From: Clostridia bacterium
Lineage (GTDB): Bacteria; Bacillota; Clostridia; Christensenellales; Borkfalkiaceae
Direction of reading: 5' to 3'
Assembly: GCA_017467275.1 (NCBI GenBank)
Contig: JAFTSN010000001.1
Span: 124,001-188,000, forward strand
DNA length: 64,000 nucleotides
The notes under the pieces were generated by a model that had not been told where the DNA came from, ran no database searches, and saw nothing but the letters and a program-made list of their open reading frames with translations. The position numbers were made by a program, and so were the translations under genes. Shown one piece after another: positions 60,721 through 64,000 of the stretch. Numbering within the stretch: the stretch's first letter is position 1; every line of letters begins with the position of its first letter.

Positions 60721-63700
60721 TTAGTTTTCGACAAACAAGGATTTTCTCGAAACGAGAATACTTCCCTTCACGCTCTTCTGCACCAGATTCGCCACGCTCA
60801 TCGCGGAATTTTCAGACGCGGAAGAAGCGGACAAGCCGAGGTTTGCATACGTCGAATTGCTCTTAAGCTCATTCAGCGCGGCTTCCCCATAGAGCCTCGT
60901 CACAACGTTGAATTTAGGCGTCCACATATACGTTCCGTTCGCACAGATACCGAACTTAAAGGTGTCCGTTGCGCTGTAAGCCGTGGAAATCTGCTTTCCG
61001 TCAAGCGTATAAGTCGTACTCAAAAGCGCGTCCGTCTGCGCCCAGCTGTAAATAAACACGCCGTCGCTATAGGCATAGAACCTATGATTATAGAGCACCA
61101 CCGTCAAATTGGCGGTTCCTTTCGTCGCCGAGAACGGCGCGTTTGCAATTGCATAACCCGAGACGCTCACGCAATCTCTGCCCTTATTCTTCAACCCGTC
61201 GATATAGGAACAAAGTGTTCCCGTTCCGTCAGTAAGCTGGAAGAACATGATCTGCGAAGATTGATACTCCCCGGGCGTAACCTGCGAGGTTGCCGCCGCA
61301 TACGTTCCCTTCAAAAGCGCACCGTTCGTAACCGTAATCCCAACGCGGGGACGAACGATCGTCTCATAAATTTCCGCAACGGGCATGGTAATATCCACCG
61401 AGAACACAACGGTATCGCTCTGCCCGTCAAAATATTGATACGCCATGCCGCCGGCAGTGGTACTCTCCCAATACAAGGAATAGCTGCCGTCGCTATTCGC
61501 CGTGGCGCTTCTCGATTCAATGGGCGTGGGATTTGCCCATTCGTCGTAATGGATTGCCGACCAATACAGATCGGTAGCCTGAATTTCCGTCTTTGCAAAC
61601 GAGCCGTACACTTCCTTCACAACCTTTGCTTTCACCGTACATTCGTCGGCAAGGTTCGCCGCCGAAACGCCGAAAACAAGCTTATCGTTCAGATCGAACG
61701 TAACGTTCTCGTTGTTCCCGTTTTTATAATCCAAAACGCCATCGTCCAACGAGATCGAATTGATATAAACGCCGTCAAGGAAGATATAGAGCAAGTTCTC
61801 ATAAAACACCACGGTAAGATTGCTCGCAGTCAAACCGTTTTGCAACGCCGTTCCGAGGTTGGGCCAAGTCGTAGCGGAATAATTCTTCGCCGCCGACAAA
61901 CCGCCCGAGGTCACGGCAAGATGGCTACCGTTGAAGCCGATCGCCGCGCCCGAATAGTAATTCGTGCAGCCTGAGCCTCTCTTATTTTTACGCTCCGTAT
62001 CTCCGTAGGCATACCAATAATCGGAGCCCATCGTCTTGCCGTTCGAGAATGCAATACCCGCATTCCCTGCCCAACCATTCGAGCCCTTGCAACCGTTCAC
62101 GGCGGTGAAATCCACCGAATAGATCGCTGCGTCCGTGAGCGTCGTCGTGGTGTAGGCATAGCCGTAGTTCATCCAGCCCGTAGGCATCACGTATTCGCCT
62201 TGTGCGTTTTTCGTCATACGGATATTGGAGGGCTGAATTGCTTCCTTATAAACGGAATTGTCCGCAATTTCAGTAAGGGCGTCGTTTCCGTAGAGCTCTT
62301 TCACGACTCGAATGGAAACGGGCGTCTGCGCAGAGAGGTTAAACGCCCCCACGCCGAACATAAATTTATCCCCCTCGGAGAACTTGGCATTGACCGTATC
62401 GTTATTGTCCTTCTTATTCGGTGTGAAGAGAGAATCGCTCACCTTCCAACCGCCCATATAAGCGTCCTCCATAAACAGATAGAACATATCGTCGATAAGG
62501 AGCAGAGTAAGCGTCTTGGTAGGATTCTCCACGCTCGGAATCTTCACGTTGCGGTTAATATTGTTATTCATATTCATATTAAAGCCGCTATACACGATAA
62601 TGCCCGTGGTGGTATCAAAACCAAAGAGCGCGTTGTGATAGTTGTTTGAAGGAATATTTCTTGCGTTACCGAGAGTATCGATGTATTTCGTTCCCGTAAT
62701 CTTGTTTCCGTTACTTACCATAATGCCGACGCCCGTCCAGCCCCAATCAGAGAACTGAATACCGTTCTTCGCCGTAACCTCAACGGAGAACACCGCCGCG
62801 TCCGCTTTATTGTTTTCGTTTAAGTAAACCACGCTGTGCTTCATCCAACCGCTGTCGGGAACATAGGACACGTCGCCGTTCGCCGCCGTGAAAGAATCCA
62901 TCTCGTTCGCCTCCACCTTACGAAGCTGGAAGTCAACGCCCTCCACGTCCTCGCCGCTACTGGGAATGGTCACGTATTTTTCGATGCCGTGGTATCCCGT
63001 GGCGTCTGCCGAAATCCTATACTGTCCGTCGAAGTTGAATTGTCTGCCGCCGAGCTCGAATTCGCCCGTCTTGGGCAATCCGATTCGATAGCCGCCCACC
63101 GAAGTAACGCCCGATTCGATATGATACATACCCGCAAGATCGTCCACGCTTATAATCGCGCTTCCTATAATCTCGTCCGTCGTACTTCTCACTCTGCCCT
63201 TCACATAGACAAGCAGATTATTCGTGATACGGGTAAACTCTGCGTCGATAACAAGCGAACGGGAAACGCCCTCGAACACGTACACGCCGCCCGACATTCC
63301 TCTCATTATCTCATTATAATAATCCTCTCCGTTCACGGTAAAGCCCGTGAGAAGATATCCGCTCTCGGGGATAATGGAAATTTCCACGTCTCCCCCATCG
63401 TCCACGGCGCCCGTCGACGAGCGCACAATGCCGCCTTCCGTATCGGTATTGACGTCCACCATATAGCAGTCGTACTCTTCAAGCATCTTGACAAGCCCCT
63501 CGGGATCATCTGAGAAATCAGTAAGGGAATAATCAAAGAATTCCACCTCGGAGTCGAGCGCAAAAAATCCAGGACAGCTCGCGCCGTTCAAATAGCTCAC
63601 GTATTCGGTGTAGAGCATCTGTCCGTTCACGATATAATAGAAATTCCCTCCGTTTTTAAGGCAGGTAAAAGTCACCGTGGACAATTCTTTATATGCCACG

Positions 63701-64000
63701 TTTCTCATCATTCCCAGCTCAGTGTTTTTCCATCCTCCCCGTCCATTCACGTAGAAAGAAAGGGTACCGTAATTTATCGAAGGGCTTTGCTCGAAAATAT
63801 CGCTTGCCTTCATCTTGAACGTATTGAAAGAAATCTCGTCCACCATATTCACGATACCAACCGCCGAGGGCACTTTTTTCGTTTCAGTGGGCAATCCGTT
63901 GGAGTCATTCATGTAGCCGACCCCGCCTTTCACCTTTGCTTTTACTTCAAACGCATACGCGTCCGAATATACGTCTCTAATAAAAATCGCCTGCGAGTTA
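60721..64000 (-). CDS. large modular secreted protein with three tandem modules, 5' end outside window
   Basis: The frame is open from the right edge to the stop at 60721, more than 1,090 codons visible, so the true start and signal peptide lie outside. From the visible N-terminus: a module with NGGNFYYIVNGQMLYTEY, an InlB-like segment (TDTEGGIVRSST, SGYLLTGFTVNGEDYY), a carboxypeptidase-regulatory-like domain (LLVYVKGRVRSTTDEIIG...GQYRISADATGYHG), then three modules at about 344-560, 569-790 and 809-1018 (numbered from the GTG at 63933). Each module has a DG/DAY strand and a CAxxV-LYG end (KELYGNDAL, KEVYGSFAK, TRLYGEAAL). The modules look like lectin-type beta-sandwiches. Adhesion or carbohydrate binding is inferred. 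Confidence 0.75.
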   Translation of the reverse strand, partial: NSQAIFIRDVYSDAYAFEVKAKVKGGVGYMNDSNGLPTETKKVPSAVGIVNMVDEISFNTFKMKASDIFEQSPSINYGTLSFYVNGRGGWKNTELGMMRNVAYKELSTVTFTCLKNGGNFYYIVNGQMLYTEYVSYLNGASCPGFFALDSEVEFFDYSLTDFSDDPEGLVKMLEEYDCYMVDVNTDTEGGIVRSSTGAVDDGGDVEISIIPESGYLLTGFTVNGEDYYNEIMRGMSGGVYVFEGVSRSLVIDAEFTRITNNLLVYVKGRVRSTTDEIIGSAIISVDDLAGMYHIESGVTSVGGYRIGLPKTGEFELGGRQFNFDGQYRISADATGYHGIEKYVTIPSSGEDVEGVDFQLRKVEANEMDSFTAANGDVSYVPDSGWMKHSVVYLNENNKADAAVFSVEVTAKNGIQFSDWGWTGVGIMVSNGNKITGTKYIDTLGNARNIPSNNYHNALFGFDTTTGIIVYSGFNMNMNNNINRNVKIPSVENPTKTLTLLLIDDMFYLFMEDAYMGGWKVSDSLFTPNKKDNNDTVNAKFSEGDKFMFGVGAFNLSAQTPVSIRVVKELYGNDALTEIADNSVYKEAIQPSNIRMTKNAQGEYVMPTGWMNYGYAYTTTTLTDAAIYSVDFTAVNGCKGSNGWAGNAGIAFSNGKTMGSDYWYAYGDTERKNKRGSGCTNYYSGAAIGFNGSHLAVTSGGLSAAKNYSATTWPNLGTALQNGLTASNLTVVFYENLLYIFLDGVYINSISLDDGVLDYKNGNNENVTFDLNDKLVFGVSAANLADECTVKAKVVKEVYGSFAKTEIQATDLYWSAIHYDEWANPTPIESRSATANSDGSYSLYWESTTAGGMAYQYFDGQSDTVVFSVDITMPVAEIYETIVRPRVGITVTNGALLKGTYAAATSQVTPGEYQSSQIMFFQLTDGTGTLCSYIDGLKNKGRDCVSVSGYAIANAPFSATKGTANLTVVLYNHRFYAYSDGVFIYSWAQTDALLSTTYTLDGKQISTAYSATDTFKFGICANGTYMWTPKFNVVTRLYGEAALNELKSNSTYANLGLSASSASENSAMSVANLVQKSVKGSILVSRKSLFVEN

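Overview
The window reads as chromosomal DNA of a Gram-positive Clostridia-type bacterium. The support is the gene order rimP-nusA-ylxR-ylxQ-infB-rbfA, dgt-dnaG-rpoD-trmK-nif3 and comEC-holA, a CdaA-type cyclic-di-AMP synthase, a T-box leader on pheST, RarA, NrdR, an LtaS-like sulfatase, strong Shine-Dalgarno sites and canonical sigma-A promoters. Medium GC, small spore-coat-like proteins and a secreted glycan locus fit an uncultured gut lineage (perhaps Christensenellales-like). That placement is inference only. I count 55 protein genes, 54 on the minus strand and one on the plus strand. I saw no rRNA, tRNA or CRISPR array.

Layout, left to right (transcription runs right to left except for one gene). 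1-13.9 kb is one long unit starting at a promoter near 13.93 kb: a giant DUF4011 helicase, a ComEC channel lacking its metallo-beta-lactamase domain, holA, cdaA, a 35-residue CdaR-like membrane peptide, lysC, an LtaS-like enzyme and a partial esterase. 14-20.4 kb is the nusA/infB operon, ending in an NrnA-type phosphoesterase. 20.4-24.7 kb holds a beta-lactamase-fold hydrolase, a PolC-derived protein that keeps the N-terminal, OB and exonuclease parts but has no polymerase, then ispG and nrdR. 24.7-36.6 kb is housekeeping: rarA, patatin, coaD, rsmD, a folate enzyme, alr, a zinc-ribbon protein, nif3, trmK, rpoD, dnaG and dgt.

36.7-42.1 kb holds a COG2509 flavoprotein, two membrane-lipid acyltransferase candidates, a family 8 glycosyltransferase and a PhnP-like phosphodiesterase. 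42.1-44.3 kb holds dtd, efp and an Xaa-Pro peptidase. 44.4-50.8 kb is a T-box-led operon pheS-pheT-truB-ribF-nfo. 50.8-52.9 kb holds mscL, two small overlapping genes and a probably leaderless nth. 52.95-55.9 kb is an AT-rich acquired island: a single-chain restriction-modification enzyme and a ribbon-helix-helix regulator with palindromic operators. 56-64 kb is a glycan-related surface locus: an MFS transporter, a divergent five-bladed beta-propeller glycosidase (the only plus-strand gene), a secreted SGNH esterase with a C-terminal membrane tail, and a large secreted protein with three tandem modules running off the right edge.

The most notable features are: (i) three core genes cut down at domain borders in conserved neighbourhoods (polC without polymerase, comEC without its hydrolase, cdaR reduced to its membrane helix); (ii) a promoter-leader element of about 20 identical bases at three unrelated sites, two of which share about 48 bases including a small hairpin; (iii) the giant helicase with a degraded nuclease motif, driven by one of these elements; (iv) the restriction-modification island.
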